Shown: positions 19,483 to 31,603, numbered from the stretch's first letter. The stretch is DNA of 64,000 nucleotides from Capronia americana (GCA_016110215.1 JADWQD010000008.1:1364001-1428000), one strand, 5' to 3'. Program-made: numbers and translations. Notes: generated from the sequence alone by a model not told the origin.

Positions 19483-20559
19483 TCAGCCTATCCTGTCGTC
19501 GAGAATGCGGATACTAAGACTCCACAAAGCCTCACCAAGCTCATCATTCTGCGCCTGCTTGCTCGGGCTTGTCACTTTCTTGTCCGGCACGATGTACTGA
19601 CCACTGATCCCCTTCTCTTCGATCTCAGGACTTGTCGCGGCATACAGCGCTGGGCGACAGCCTTCCGACACTGGATCTTTCATGAATGGCCTGACGAGTT
19701 TATGGCCAACAACGCCGAGTATGCCATAAGCTTCTTCGGCCTGGAGCGGCTGATCCGTGGCAACGCCTCCGGGATGCACTGCATTGATAAAGATCTTCTG
19801 ATCCGGTTGGAATCCCAGTTCGCCAGCTTCCTTTCGTCGCTGGAGAGTTCGCGCCGTCAAGATTTGAGCAAGCTTGGTTCGGTTGTAGAGCCGAGTCGGG
19901 CCGATATCGGTGTTGATCTCAGCTTCGTCCTTGAATTTTGTGTCGTAATCCGCGCCTCTGTGCAACTCGGAGGATTCGAAGACCACGCGCGCTCCGGGCG
20001 TGCGATGTAGGCGAGGGAGCAGCTTCAACAACAGCGCCAACTGTGAAAGGTGGTTGACCTGGAAATGCGAATCGAGCCTGTCCTTGGTCTCGTTATACAC
20101 CCCAACTCCGAGACCAGCATTCAGAACGAGCTATTAGACTTGTCAGCGACTGCAGCCGGGATAGCACAGCGAAGAAGTGTCACTTGCCCCGTCCAGTCTA
20201 TCCTGCGAGCTGGCGAGCTCATCGGCAACGCGATTCGTGAACGCCAGGTCCTCTAGGTCACATTTGACCCAATGAGCTTTTGTCGCATCGCCAAACTCCT
20301 TCAATTCCTCAAGTGCGGACTGTGCGTGATCCTCCTTGTTCGATAGGATAGTGACATTCTCAGCATTGTGCTGGATCAAATGAGCAGCAATGCCGAAGCC
20401 AATTCCCGCACTTCCTCCTGTAACGATGTAGTGCTGCGGAGAAGTGTCAGAGTCAAGAGGTGATTGGGGATCGGAAGAGCGTTTGCCCACCTTGCCCGAC
20501 AGATCAGGAATATCCTCGTCTGGGTTCAATGTGTTGCCTCCAGGTAGGAGAGATGACAT
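19483..20559 (-). CDS. short-chain dehydrogenase/reductase
   Basis: Three exons (20559-20491, 20433-20188, 20130-19483) encode 320 aa. Residues 24-35 carry the classical SDR cofactor motif TGGSAGIG, followed by the acidic CDLEDLA segment, an NAG motif (LVLNAG) and the catalytic YNRTK (Y-x-x-x-K) in RLYNRTKLAQ; VHPGGVATD is the usual post-catalytic loop. It should be an NAD(P)-dependent oxidoreductase of the retinol-dehydrogenase/WW-oxidoreductase-like group; the substrate is unknown. The second intron (20131-20187) uses a GC donor (GCAAGT) instead of GT; translation across it restores LDG-LVLNAG. An in-frame extension upstream of the chosen start exists but carries no conserved residues. Confidence 0.88.
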
Positions 20560-21806
20560 GTTGCGAGTTCTGTGCTTGTTGACAGTAAAGAGGATACTTG
20601 TCCTGCTGAGTTTTACGTTACGGACTACTCTCAAGGATAGACGCATCAGATTGCAGCGAGGCAGTATGAAAGTGACTTTTGACGACGTGGTTATGTGCAC
20701 ATACTTCTGGGATCGGGATGCCCTTTTGTACGCTTCCAGGTGGCACAAAGCTACATGTCTGCAAGGGAAGCCGTGATGATGACAGCTTTGAAGTCATGAT
20801 GCGTTGATGAGGAGGGGCAATGAGACGTCCTGCTCCCCAGATCTGCCAAGCGAAAATGACGCACATCCAGATCTTGCTGCCGAGAATAGCGCCCCGATGT
20901 GCCAGGCACAGACTCACACCAGTAAAACTTACTGTGGAAGGTGCGATTAGTTAAATTTCGATGCGGGATTGAGATCGTGTAACTGTCCAAGCCTGAAACG
21001 CCTCCTATAGTCCGTTCTCTTGATTCTATATCGGGCAGGCGTCATAAACAGTCTTGCTCCGACTTCCGCTGGTTGACGGGTTCCCCCTTTTTGCAACCAT
21101 CGCCTGTAGACTCTTAAGGCAGTGTAGCCTGACATGATCTCGTACGTTGCTAAATGAGTCTCCACTGATGGCCTGTCCAAACCAGTCTTCAAGACGTGGG
21201 GGAGAGCCTGCACAGGAGTGCGACGTATGCTCTAGACGAAGCGAGCTCGGGGACTCTGTCGTGTTCTAGTCAAGCGGTAGAAGAAAAACTCATGGAAAGG
21301 TGCCGGTTTGGAGTTACAGTGGAGGTCTGCTGCAGGCGTGACTACCACAAGGGTAATCATGCGAAAGCCAGCGTTGTCGATCAGGGCGAGTGGAGGGCAA
21401 GACTTTCTTCGCAGGGTGATGCAAGATGGACAAGATCTTGCTGTTTCATGATTGGCCAAACGCACAGTGATCGCTTGACCTGCAAAAGCACCACAATTCT
21501 AAGTAGCCGGCTTTAGCATAGCAGCTCGGTGGAGAGTGAGGAGTGAAGGGGCTGTGAGATTCCGACGAGGCTGAGGCCCGGAGAAGCCACCTCGCATTTG
21601 TTCAGGCCTGTCAGGGTCCACTGCCACTTTTTTGGAACAATCGTTAATCAATTAAATATTCACACTTCTTGACACGGTTGTGCCGCCGCGGGCATTTCTT
21701 GAAGACTCCATACCATCTCATCGTCTCGCCTCCCATTCCTCCACCAGCACTGCGATACTGACGACGGCCTTCGAAATCCGAGCGGCGCGTGCGCCAAACC
21801 GCAACC
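20560..21806. other. divergent intergenic region
   Basis: 1.25 kb between the SDR and SEC63 starts. Open frames are short and overlapping; none is supported. Contains both promoters. Confidence 0.5.
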
Positions 21807-24142
21807 ATGTCCGAATACAACTATGATGAAGGCGGGCAATTCTTCCCGTTCTTTATGCTGACCATGGCCGGACTGGTCACAATCCCTCTCACCTACAATG
21901 TCCTCAAACCCTCGACAGACCTCGAACAGACGGCCTCCCGCATAAAATCAGACTTCCGACCCAAAAATGTCGATCTCATCGAGGCGCAGAGAAAGCGGCG
22001 GAAGAGACAAACCCGCAAGACGAAGAGAATCATAGCCGTGGTGTTGGGCTACGCCTTCATGGCCTACATGATCTATCTGATTGCTGTCACTCAGAGGACG
22101 ATACCCAAGATGTGGGATCCGTATGACATCCTGGGAGTGTCGAGGAGTGCGTCGGAGAAGGATATCGACCGGTTCTACAGGAAACTCTCCCTGAGATACC
22201 ACCCCGACAAGGCGAAGCCCGACGTTTCAAAGAATGAAACCATGGACGATGTGAACAGCCGCTGGGTCGAAATGACAAAAGCCTACAAAGCGCTGACGGA
22301 CGAAGACATCAGGAACAATTATCTGCAGTATGGAAACCCTGATGGAAAACAGTCGACCAGTATTGGTATCGCGCTACCCAAGTGGATGGTTGAGGAAGGC
22401 AACCGCTGGTTCGTCGTTGCCTTTTACGGTATCCTGCTTGGAATCATGCTCCCATACACCCTCGGGAAATGGTGGTACGGTACACAAGCCCTCACAAAGG
22501 ACAAGGTCCTTCACGCCAGTGCCGGCAACCTCTTCCGCGAATGGAAGGAAGACATCTCTGAAGGCGGCGTCGTGGCAGCTACCAGCGTGGGTCAAGAGTT
22601 CAAGGAGACCCTCAAGGGAGCGAGGAGCGATGCTGGAGCCGCAAGAGTCGAAAGCAAAGTCCTCAACAGCAGCATCCTGACGGAAGCAGACAAGCTCCGC
22701 CTAAAGAGCATCGACGACCCCGTCCGACGAAAAACTCTTGCCTTACTATGGGCCTACCTTGCACGCATCGATCTCGAAGACCCCGAACTCGAAAAAGAGA
22801 AATACGACGTCGCTCCCACAGCCCTACTCCTCAACAACTCCTTCGCCTCCATAACTCTGCCCTTCGGTCTTGTAAAGCCCCTCCTCGCATCTTACCACAC
22901 GTCGCAGAATATCATCCAAGCCGTCCCACCCAGTAGCTCCGCCATCCTGCAACTCCCCAACTTCACGCCCGAAATCGTCGACAAAATCTCGAGATCCTCT
23001 AAAACTGGAGCCCTCACATTCTCGAAATTCATGCAACTGCCACCCAGCACACGCCGCAGTCTATGCTCAGACCTCTCCGATGCGCAATACAACCAGGCCA
23101 TGACTGTCGCATCGCAAATCCCACGGCTCGTCGTTGCAAGAGCGTTTTTTAAAGTCGTTGGCGAAAGGGTCGTCACGCCAGGCAGTCTCGTGCAACTAGT
23201 GATCAAAGCCCGCGTCATCCCACCAGGGACGCCTGCGGGCGAAATCCCCCCCATCAACCCTCTCGATCTGGAAGACATCGACCCCGACGAAGGTGACCTG
23301 GACGCCCTACACGGTCGAAAACCCGCGAAGAGCAGACGCCGCAAATTGCCGGACGGAAGCTACGTCGACGACGACGCAAAAGACGGCTCCGTACAACCTC
23401 CGCTCGCGCACGCGCCGTATTTCGCAGCAGAGCATGCCCCAAGGTGGCACGTCTTCCTGGCCGAAAGCCGCTCCGGCCGTATCTCCGTGCCGCCCTTCAC
23501 ATTCACGTCCTTCGACCGCCCAATCTTCACGACCGACCCGGATACCGGGAGTGTGAAGCCTACCTTCAACGTCGTGACGTTGAAATGCTCCTTCCAGGCA
23601 CCGCCGCAGATCCACGCCTTTCCGTTCGTCATGCACCTGGTCTGCGACTCGTATCTTGGCCTGGATGAGAAAGTGGACGTTGTTCTCGACGTCCGCGACC
23701 CCAAAGAGGCAGAGGTGGTGGAGAGTGACGAGGACATCAGTGAGCCCGATGAAGGTACGTTCGACTCCCCACCCCCATAATATTTATTTGCAAGAATTGA
23801 AGAAGGGAGGAGGGAGGGAAGGAGGAGAGGGAAGCAATGAGACTCATCCATTCGTGCATGCATGCAGTGCTAACTTAACCCGCCCCCGCTGCAGATTCTT
23901 TGGCCGGCCAGCTCCAGGCGATGAAAAGCGGAGGCATGTCCGCGTCCCCTACGACGAAGCGCAAGACCAAGAAGCGTCCTCGGGCGCTCTCACACGCAGA
24001 GGCGCAGGAAGGGAAGGGCGGCGTCCCCGTCGCTGTGGCGGGCAATGCCCTCGACGAGAGCGATGACGAGAGCGATACCGAGGGAGACGACGATAGTGAT
24101 TCCTCGGAGACAGATACGGAGACCGAGGACGAGGATGCGTGA
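21807..24142 (+). CDS. sec63: SEC63 ER translocon subunit
   Basis: Two exons (21807-23754 and 23895-24142, with a 140-nt intron) encode 731 aa. Sec63 is the ER-membrane J-protein that recruits Kar2/BiP to the Sec61 translocon for post-translational import. In order: lumenal YDEGGQFF start and a membrane helix (~13-33), a basic cytosolic loop (KRRKRQTRKTKR), a second helix (~75-95), a lumenal J domain with the HPD motif at 132-134, a third helix (~205-225), then the SEC63 (Brl) domain with DPVRRKTLALLWAYLARI, FVMHLVCDSYLGLD and a Sec62-type acidic C-terminus (DESDDESDTEGDDD). The acidic tail is encoded almost entirely by exon 2. The start is at the ATG giving MSEYNYDEGG; 18 nt of open frame upstream begin only with GTG. 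Confidence 0.96.
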
Positions 24143-24791
24143 GGGCCATGTCATGTCATGCCACGCCATGCCATGCCATTCCAGCGCTAGGGCTAGGGCT
24201 ACAAGGGATATCGCCCGAGTCGTAGGATGGTGGGTGCGTGGGTTGGGTGGATTATTGTAACTACTCTGCCTCGTCGACTGGTGTGTACGAGCATGTCATG
24301 TGCATGGACTGGAAAACAGAATTATGATTCCTTGAGCGAGACATTAATCCACTCACTTTGCACGCGGGAACTTTCTCACACAGACATCCAATCTAGTCGC
24401 CCTGAATACTGGTGTCTAGAAAGTGTCGATAAGCGGAAGACGCAATTGAACGTGTGTTTTTGATGACGTTTGTTTATGTGGTATGTAACTCTGTGTATAG
24501 CAGAGCAAAAGCTGACGACAGAAGTATCGACCCTACTTCCAGCTTCGAATCCCATGCACAATTCATGATTCGTTGATACCGAATATCTTGATGTAGCTAT
24601 GGTGGGTGCTCTTGTGATTCTAAGGTGAGTTTGATGGGAGACGTTTTTGTTGTGGAGCACGTCTTCCTATAGGACTCATCCCTATCCACCTTCCAGTCTG
24701 GCAATTTTTATCGCTTTGGCCTACCACCGGCTCACACATCTTCTCTCCACGACTCCCGTCTCTCCCCTCCGCTCCCTCCTTACATGCCTGC
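24143..24791. other. intergenic region with short CATGC repeats
   Basis: Convergent 3' regions of SEC63 and the small membrane protein gene. The first 45 bases are a degenerate tandem run of CATGTCATGCCACGCCATGC-type units, followed by GCTAGGGCTAGGGCT. No gene seen. Confidence 0.45.
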
Positions 24792-24989
24792 CTACTTCTT
24801 CCCACTAACGCTATCACTCACGGTGTTGGCCATGGCATTCATGCGTTGCTGGATCTTCTCGCGTCCGTCGTGCATGTAGGCAAGTGTCTTCTTGTATTGA
24901 CGATCCTGGGATTGAATGGACAGTTGGGTGACGGCGAGCGCGCCGATGCCGAGCAAAGCACCTGCTCCGAGGATGGTTCGAGTTTGCAT
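24792..24989 (-). CDS. small single-pass membrane protein
   Basis: A 65-aa protein starting MQTRTILGAG. Residues ~6-26 (ILGAGALLGIGALAVTQLSI) form a glycine/alanine-rich membrane helix. They are followed by a polar helical tail rich in K, Q and D ending in SGKK. I do not recognise the family; the shape resembles small mitochondrial inner-membrane or ER proteins of fungi. The frame remains open for another 97 codons upstream (to 25280), but that part is low-complexity (Ser/Thr/His/Arg) and not obviously coding. A longer form with an N-terminal mitochondrial presequence is possible. Conservation across species would decide the start. Confidence 0.6.
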   Translation of the reverse strand: MQTRTILGAGALLGIGALAVTQLSIQSQDRQYKKTLAYMHDGREKIQQRMNAMANTVSDSVSGKK

Positions 24990-26022
24990 TTCGAGAGTGG
25001 TTTTGGAAGAGGTGGTCTGTGGGCTTATGCTGTGGTGGGGTGCTGGTGAGGCGCGAGCGGTGAAGGCGACAGTGATGGAGGGCGAGCGGTGTCGAGATTC
25101 AAAAGCGGGTGGAGAGCTGTCGGATACTCTTGCCGTACTAGTAATGCGGGTGTGGGCGTCAGGGAGTAGACCTTGGTGGTTTGCAATGCGATGTGTGAGG
25201 TGAATTAAAGCGCGGTTTCGGCAGTGTTTTACTTCGCTCGAATTTCGGTGGAAAGGGAGGAGACAGAGCGCGGTGTTCAAGGGAGGCAGGCGTTGCTGAG
25301 CGATAAACAGATCAAGTGCAAAGTGAGGAGTGGAGAGTCACGCTGTTATGGGCCAAGATACCTGTGGTAGGGCAATCCCGATATGAAGAGAAAGAGAAGA
25401 AGAGAATTGAAATTGAGGCGAAGCGAAGCCGTGCTTCTTACGTGTCCTGTGGTTCCTCGGCCTTCTTCCAGCCTCACGCAATGGCACCTTCCCGCGACAC
25501 AACGGCACTCGGGCCAGCCATCACATGAAACAGGGCGGTTTGGTGGGCAGGTGCTCCCCCATGTTTGGCGGTGGGAGAGGTGGGCTTCCCCCCGCACATG
25601 CCGATTGTCCCTTCTCCCTTATCCTCCGCACTTGACCTGGCCCAAACAGGCTTAGTGTAGCGTCTGCTTAGCACGGGCCATTCCCGATGGTTTGATTTGA
25701 TCTGCTCAACCGGCAGGCTTCGGCAATATTCGGGCTGCTGGATGCAGGTACCGTCCGGACATTGTAGTCCACGACGGAGAAATGCCATCTACAAAAGGTA
25801 GAGCAGCGCCTGCATAATGCATAATTTTCATAAGGGTCTTGTGTGGGTGTTGAGTTGCTTCCTTGACGACGCTATCAATGTCTGCTAACGTTGATACAGC
25901 TCATCAGGTTCTATACCATTATCATCATGCTTGAGCTCTTGACTTGACCGCCGAAGAAGGCCTAGGGAGCCCTAACTCGCATATCCAGCACCTCATAAGC
26001 CTCATGTCTTTTTGACCTTCGT
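24990..26022. other. intergenic region
   Basis: About 1 kb holding the promoter of the small membrane protein and the 3' end of the oxysterol-binding protein gene. Frames on both strands are short and overlapping. Confidence 0.45.
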
Positions 26023-27949
26023 TCAACCTTCAGCATCAACGAACACTTCCACCTCGCTGGTATCCGTGTCCGTTCTCTTCAACGGCTGCTGGCCCTCAGG
26101 TACCATAGCTTCATGCATTTTTAGCTTGGATATCTGATTGTTCAGGTGCTCATCATCGTCCATCAAGTTCGTATTGCTAGCAGGCACTGATTGTCGGTGA
26201 TTCGATGGAGGTTGACTTGGATGGCTCTCAGGCGGTGCAGTGCTTGGTGGTCTCGAATCAAAATCAATCAAATTACCAGAAGCCTGCAAGTGTTCTCCAG
26301 CTTTCTTCTGTGCTGCTGGCAGCTGGGACCCTGTGGCCGGATGAGAGTGATGCTTAGATTCGGGTTCAGTGAGTGCACCTTGTCCTGGTAATATTGGTGC
26401 TATCGACAGAATCTTCTCCACCAACTCTTGCGGACTGGCTTTCGGATCCCTAGAGACCGTGTTAGTCAAGACACTGTAAGGAATGAGCGAAAACATAACT
26501 CGTACAAGTGCGCATTGATAATCCACTCCAGATCTTCTTCACCTTCTTCGGTACCTCCTGGTCGGGAATCCACCCTCCGGAATAGCTTGGGCTTCCACTC
26601 GACGCCTAATTCCTCTCGCCGTTTAGCTTCCTCTCTCTGACGATCTTCAATCTTTGCCTTCTCCGTGGTAGCGACCTCGTGATCTCGGACATGAACAGCC
26701 CGAACCGTCGACCGCCATAGCCGCTGTGACTCGCGTTCGCCTTGCTCTTCGATTGGCCGTGACAATGGCGGAGCATGCTTCGCGTGTGTGGCATCAAACA
26801 GGACTCTCTTCTGGCCTGTCTTGGTGTCTTTGATGGTCATCTCGCCGGACCAGAACCCAGAGATTTCAAAGAGAGTTTCGCCTGTTCTTTCGTTTTTGAT
26901 CACACCGCCGATAGCGTTGTAGGTGCCTCCAACCCAGCCTTTGGTTTTGAACTCGATATCTGCCGCAAGGCCGTTCTCGGGACATCGCACAAAAGAGTGG
27001 TCGCCTAGTTCGTATTTCATCTTGCCGAAAAGAATGCCTCGGGCATACATGTTGGGTTGTGTCAAGATGCTGCTGAGATTAGAGATGCGTCGTGCCAACC
27101 TGTTGCTTTGTACATACTATTTCTCACCACCCTTCGACTTGCCTCTATTCGTGAATCGCAGGTAAGAGATTCCTTCCATCATACTGGCTGCCGAGTTCCC
27201 CAGGAATTTACTGCGCGGTTTCAAGGTGCCGTCGACCCGGATGTGGTGTTCCGGAGCCATGAAGAAGTAGGATGACTTGGGTGGATGGTGGGACGTTTGC
27301 TCGGATATGTAATAGCCTCGTGTATTGTCCGGATATTCCCAATAGCAAGTGAACGTTTCGCCGAGGATAGGATTCAACGGCTTCTTCACGCCACTAGCGG
27401 ACAGTCAGTGCGCCCCTCCCGCGACGAACAGGGTCGACAACATACGGCGGTCTGATGTGCCACCCACTGAGGTAGAACTTGATGACCGACACAAATCGAT
27501 CAATAGGATCTTCGATCTTAGGCATGGGAAGGAGAGTGTCGGGATGAGCCATAAAACTAGCCATCTGTGAGTTGTTGTCTCTTCATATCCTGGGGTCCAG
27601 TCCTACTTCGTTATTCTTTCCAGCATCGATCTTTCCTCGAGGATGAATGTCGGGAGGGTAACTCGAGAAAGGTCTGCGCCCGGGCGCAATTGCGCGATGA
27701 TGTGCGAGAGCACTACGCCGGTGTTAAACATGTTTGGATCGAAACGCAAGAGGAAGGCCCTCACCATTTCCCTGTTCTGGCTCAACCACAGTGGTGTCCT
27801 CGTCGACAGGTTCTCGTTGGTCCTCAGAGGAGGAGCGATTGCCTAATTTTTCGGAGTCAGCCTGTCCACGACAATTGCCCGTTGAAGACTGAGCTATTAC
27901 TCTTGGACTCACTGCGACCGCGCAGCGCTGCTCCTATTGAGTGCTTCAT
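26023..27949 (-). CDS. oxysterol-binding protein (OSH family)
   Basis: Seven exons (27949-27913, 27842-27765, 27712-27607, 27556-27446, 27393-27118, 27069-26506, 26449-26023) encode 532 aa; the six introns are 48-70 nt. The ORD lipid-transfer domain is complete: FILEERSMLERIT, the ligand-lid region, KPLNPILGETF, the family signature EQTSHHPP (with the two histidines that contact PI4P), a NPNMYARGILFG-like strand, EFKTKGW, and WRSTVRAV-type helices ending in KLFRRV. OSH proteins exchange sterol or phosphatidylserine for PI4P at membrane contact sites. The C-terminal ~140 residues (Pro/Ser-rich, with NLIDFDSRPP and NTNLMDDD) are an unstructured extension seen in the filamentous-fungal OBP1-type group. 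There is no PH domain or ankyrin. One acceptor had to be a CTAG 8 nt beyond the first AG to keep ITNFMAHP in frame. Confidence 0.93.
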
Positions 27950-28583
27950 TTTCTCAATTGCCCACCCTCCTGCGCGAGGGCAAGACTGTCGTTGTGGTGA
28001 AGGGCGCAGGTGAACGAAGCAGGAAAAGCGACTGTGTTATATGACGTCGAGGGGCTGCCGGATATAGCGGGGTGAGGGCAGGACGAGGCGTGCTGAACTT
28101 GTCGCTCGCCGTTTCGGCTTTGATAGCTTCCGTCTGCCGCGAGCAGTAGGAGCCAGCGATATGGGACGTTTACACTGATTTCAAGGCTGAGAACTAGAGA
28201 TGACTTTGAGTGTCATAGCCATGAGGAAAGATAGCCGCCTATTCTCGTGGGGACTTTGTGCCTTTTCCTGCACGGGTACCTAACTAAGTGAGTCCTCAGC
28301 TGGACAAGTCACTTGCAATTGGGCGCAAGCTTTGAGCCCTAGAATGGACCCCTGCACAAAGTGAAATGCTGCGTCATCTGCGTCGGGACGTGAAAACGTG
28401 CCCCGAGCTGATACCCTTTTTTGGTTTTCTCTTGCGCGACAGTCTATGTACTGTGTCCTCCGTACCTTCTTCCATTTGTCTGTCTCCCCGGTCGGTAACC
28501 AAGTGCACCAATCTACATCATACAGTCTATGAGTCAATAATACCGTCTTTAGATCTCGAAATTGTTGCAAATGAAGTTCCGGT
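27950..28583. other. intergenic region
   Basis: Promoter side of the OSH gene and 3' flank of the DUF3605 gene. A 110-codon minus-strand frame (28280-28612) overlaps the DUF3605 end and has no recognised content. Confidence 0.4.
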
Positions 28584-29391
28584 TCAGCTGTTGCTGTCCA
28601 TCCAACTTTCACAAGTCGGTCGATCTCCTTGTGTCACAGCTTCCAGAAGAGCTTCAGGCACATTGTAGAGCATAACATGAAAATGCTCTGTGTGAGCTCA
28701 TGAGTCAGCCGTTGAGCAGCCTCATCATCAGTTCGGAAGCACTCGGTGACTTACCTAATGCATGGACACTCTTTAAACTCTTCCAATTCTTGAACCAAAT
28801 TATCCTTTCCCTAGGTATCCTCTTGTCCTCTTCTCCCTCACAGAACGTTGTGATGATGAAGTTTTCGATTTGTTGATTTACTTCTGGAAGCACTTCTCCC
28901 GTCTCGGGGTTCTCCTCGAGGACGAATTTTGTCCACACAACAAGATGTCTGATACCTTTCTCAACAAAGTACGGCCAGTCATTGTACAGTATCTTATAGT
29001 CGGAAGCATTGCAGAATGGCGCATCCCCGCTCGGTGTTATCCTGTCCCATTTGAGTCGTTCTTGCTGGATGTATAGGAGGACAGAGCCAAATGTCTTCTT
29101 CAGATGGTGTACGTATTGCAGATACCCTCGGAGTTGACTCGATGAGCGATGGAAGTGGTGGATGTTGTTCGTTTTGACTAGTTCTTCACACGTCTCCCAG
29201 CTGATCTCCTTGAACTCGTCATCACGCTTCATCAGGATGCCCATATTCTTCTCACTTTGCCCTCGCAGATAAACCGGGCATTCATGTGTCCATTTCCGTT
29301 GCGGCTGGTTGACGTTCCACCATAAGGTCGCAACATCTGGGTCTGGGTTAGGCGTATTCTCTCGCGGTGTAGGATGTACTGAGTGTGGCAT
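28584..29391 (-). CDS. DUF3605 protein, possible frameshift near 3' end
   Basis: Exon 1 (29391-28755) encodes 212 residues that match the fungal DUF3605 family: a TWEELxEIIKTNN-like start (ISWETCEELVKTNNI), RGYLQYVHHLKKTFGS, LLYIQQERLKW, SDYKILYNDWPYF, HLVVWTKF and ERIIWFKNWKSLKSVHAL. Function is unknown; the family is thought to be cytosolic. The last conserved block (an EHFHVMLY-type segment to about 28584) is encoded after a likely intron (28689-28754). Following that splice, a T5 run at 28680-28684 puts the block one base out of frame and gives a premature stop at 28654. The intact continuation is visible only in the next frame. Either the assembly has one T too many or the C-terminus is truly altered. 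Confidence 0.7.
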
Positions 29392-30742
29392 GTTCCCTGA
29401 CTTGAGGTCCCATCAGGCACCTTATGCAACAGGCGCTGTCGGGATATGTATAGGAGAGCGCTGAAGCCAGTCCCGAATACGAGCGTTGGAAACGGTGTTC
29501 AAACGGGCACGAGATGCTACAACGCATTGTAACGATAATCAGTAGCCGCGAGCCCCTCCCTGGTTGGCTGGACCTAATGTTCTCGGTCCCGGTGGGCTAG
29601 GATACTAGCACGAGTCGGGTAGCAGTGATTGCCGATCCATCCAAACAATTTTCACTACAATGTTTGTTTAGAACAGCCATCATGCTTCCGGGCAATGCTT
29701 CTTAGGTCAGAAGATTGCTTGTCAGACAAGGAAGAATGATGTGGTGGATAACAACTTTTTTATCAGCACCGAGGCACAATATCGTTACAGATGAGGCAAT
29801 TGAGGCAACCGAGTTTCGCCTGGACTAGGTCTCATTGCTAAATAGGCGTGCTAAGCTCCACGTCAATACAGCACGAAGTGGCATCATCCACAAAGGTTTT
29901 TTGGAGCCAGTCTCTCACCATCAACGTCTCCCGGTATATCGGCTCATAGAATATAACAAATATGTCCGACAACAAGAGAGCTGCCGAGTGCTTCTCCGCA
30001 AAGCGCGTTATGGTTGCAAAAAGTGAACGGATGCTGAGGCCGTAGGCCAGGTACTGTGGAGCTTGTTCCTTTTACCTGCTAGAAATTCCGGGGCGGTCTT
30101 TTGCAAACCTCTAATCTCTATCATTGTGGTTGTCTTCTCAGGTAGCACTTCAGCTTCCCTTGTTCAGGTGTCGCCTGCTCGCCCCTGGTCATCGCCATCA
30201 GGCTCTTGCGAGGCCGATGCCATGTCAACATGCAGGCAAGGTCTCCAGGGAAGGCCAAGTGTGTCTTCAAGTGGTCACAAGTCGTAATTGAGCGCGAAGA
30301 ACCGATCCTTCAAGTCGCGATAATGTAGCTTCTCCTGTCAAATGTAAGTGGGAGTTTTGACAGAGAGGGCTACCCTTTTCACATTCTGCCCGGGACATTG
30401 TCTAACCCTTCACATTGGCAGCCGTTAAGGAACCTACCCGCCGCTCAAGTCTTCTGCACGTGTATAGAGGCATTTCTTTCTGAAAGAGGGCTTATGGTGG
30501 CCGTAGGCTTGCGGAGGGCATGTTTCTGGCAGCTGCGTAGTCTTGAAGTCATTTTATTGCTTATAATGCTCCCACTGAACGATTTGCCGAACGCAAGCCC
30601 ACACCAAGTTGATGACCACAGGACGTAGCATGTTTTTCGAGAGCAAGTGCGGCTGGACGACGTTAGCAGGGAGGAAACATCAATTTCACGGAAGACTTGA
30701 AGCTCCCTCGCTCAACGTCCGAAGCCGATGGTCATGTTGTCC
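29392..30742. other. intergenic region
   Basis: 1.35 kb between the DUF3605 start and the 3' end of the nicotinamidase gene. No frame longer than 76 codons and no structural RNA seen. Confidence 0.5.
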
Positions 30743-31603
30743 TCAAGAGTCGAGGACCCGCCGAACCTCGCTACCATTCATGCTGACAACAGTGACAGAG
30801 CCCTGTGCTAAGGCGCTCTTAACATCAGGCCACGTGCTTGGATCCACACATCGCTGGGCTTCTTCCACCAAGTATGTGGTGAAACCTGCTTTGGCTGAGC
30901 CCAGCGCTGTGTCTTTGACACAATAGTCACCTAACGTTCTCTCGAAAGTCAGATCAGCTCTCTGCTTTTCAAGACTAAATTGGTGGGAACGCTCAATCTC
31001 GGGTGCATGGTATAATCTTAAGGAGGACTGACCGGCAATGCCAACAACATAGACGTGAGTTATTTGTTCGGCGGCCAATTCTTCAGCAAGATTGTGGCTT
31101 ACGCCACCAGCGCCATAGGTCAGGTTGCCAAAAGAGTCTGAGAAGGCAGAATACATTTCTACCTGAGGGTCTTGTCCTTTCTTGATAGAGAGCCGGACGT
31201 CCGAGACATCCAGGCCGTCGATGATTTCTGCTCCTTTCGAACCCTGTACGCAATGGACGGGCCACAATCTTTGCTTCATGGTTTGCTCTGGTTTCTTGCC
31301 GACCAGATTGTGGACATCTACAAACGACTCAAATGGCTTGTTGTTGGGATGAGGGTGGTTTGCAGCGAATGAGATGTGGTCAGCTGGATGCCAATCTTGG
31401 GTGGCCACCTTCAAGACGAAATGCGGAGAGGCAAGGAGTTTGTTGATGAGCGGGATAAGATCTCGACCTCCCGAGACAGCGAGCGAGCCATCCTGTGACC
31501 TGTTGGCAAATATAAATCTAGCAAAGGAGGATCGGAAGTTCCATACCGGAGGACAGAAGTCATTCTGCATGTCGACGACAATCAACGCTGGTCGGAAAGA
31601 CAT
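30743..31603 (-). CDS. pnc1: nicotinamidase
   Basis: Three exons (31603-31547, 31492-31033, 30930-30743) encode 234 aa of the isochorismatase-like fold. The catalytic triad is visible: Asp in VVDMQNDFCPP, Lys in the VRLSIKKGQDP strand, and Cys in GDYCVKDTAL. The metal ligands are D and H in TQDWHPADHISF plus a further His in WPVHCVQGS. Nicotinamidase converts nicotinamide to nicotinate in the NAD+ salvage pathway and relieves sirtuin inhibition. The splice junctions are FCPP-DGSLAV and GIA-GDYCV, both matching conserved family text. Both introns (54 and 102 nt) have lengths divisible by three and no stop, so retention keeps the frame but breaks the active-site regions. The start is the ATG giving MSFRPALIV; the frame extends only six codons further to a GTG. 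Confidence 0.92.
   Translation of the reverse strand: MSFRPALIVVDMQNDFCPPVWNFRSSFARFIFANRSQDGSLAVSGGRDLIPLINKLLASPHFVLKVATQDWHPADHISFAANHPHPNNKPFESFVDVHNLVGKKPEQTMKQRLWPVHCVQGSKGAEIIDGLDVSDVRLSIKKGQDPQVEMYSAFSDSFGNLTYGAGGVSHNLAEELAAEQITHVYVVGIAGQSSLRLYHAPEIERSHQFSLEKQRADLTFERTLGDYCVKDTALGSAKAGFTTYLVEEAQRCVDPSTWPDVKSALAQGSVTVVSMNGSEVRRVLDS

Noticed and set aside
20618..21213. Small minus-strand frames in the SDR/SEC63 gap
   Set aside because: Around 90-100 codons each, overlapping, no motifs or plausible splicing to neighbours.
24538..24570. TTCGAAT motif resembling a tRNA T loop
   Set aside because: The flanking bases do not pair into a T stem and no other tRNA arm is present.
27557..27606. 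Acceptor at CTCACAG (8 nt earlier) for the OSH gene intron
   Set aside because: It gives the wrong phase; the CTAG acceptor restores ITNFMAHP, which is conserved in the family.
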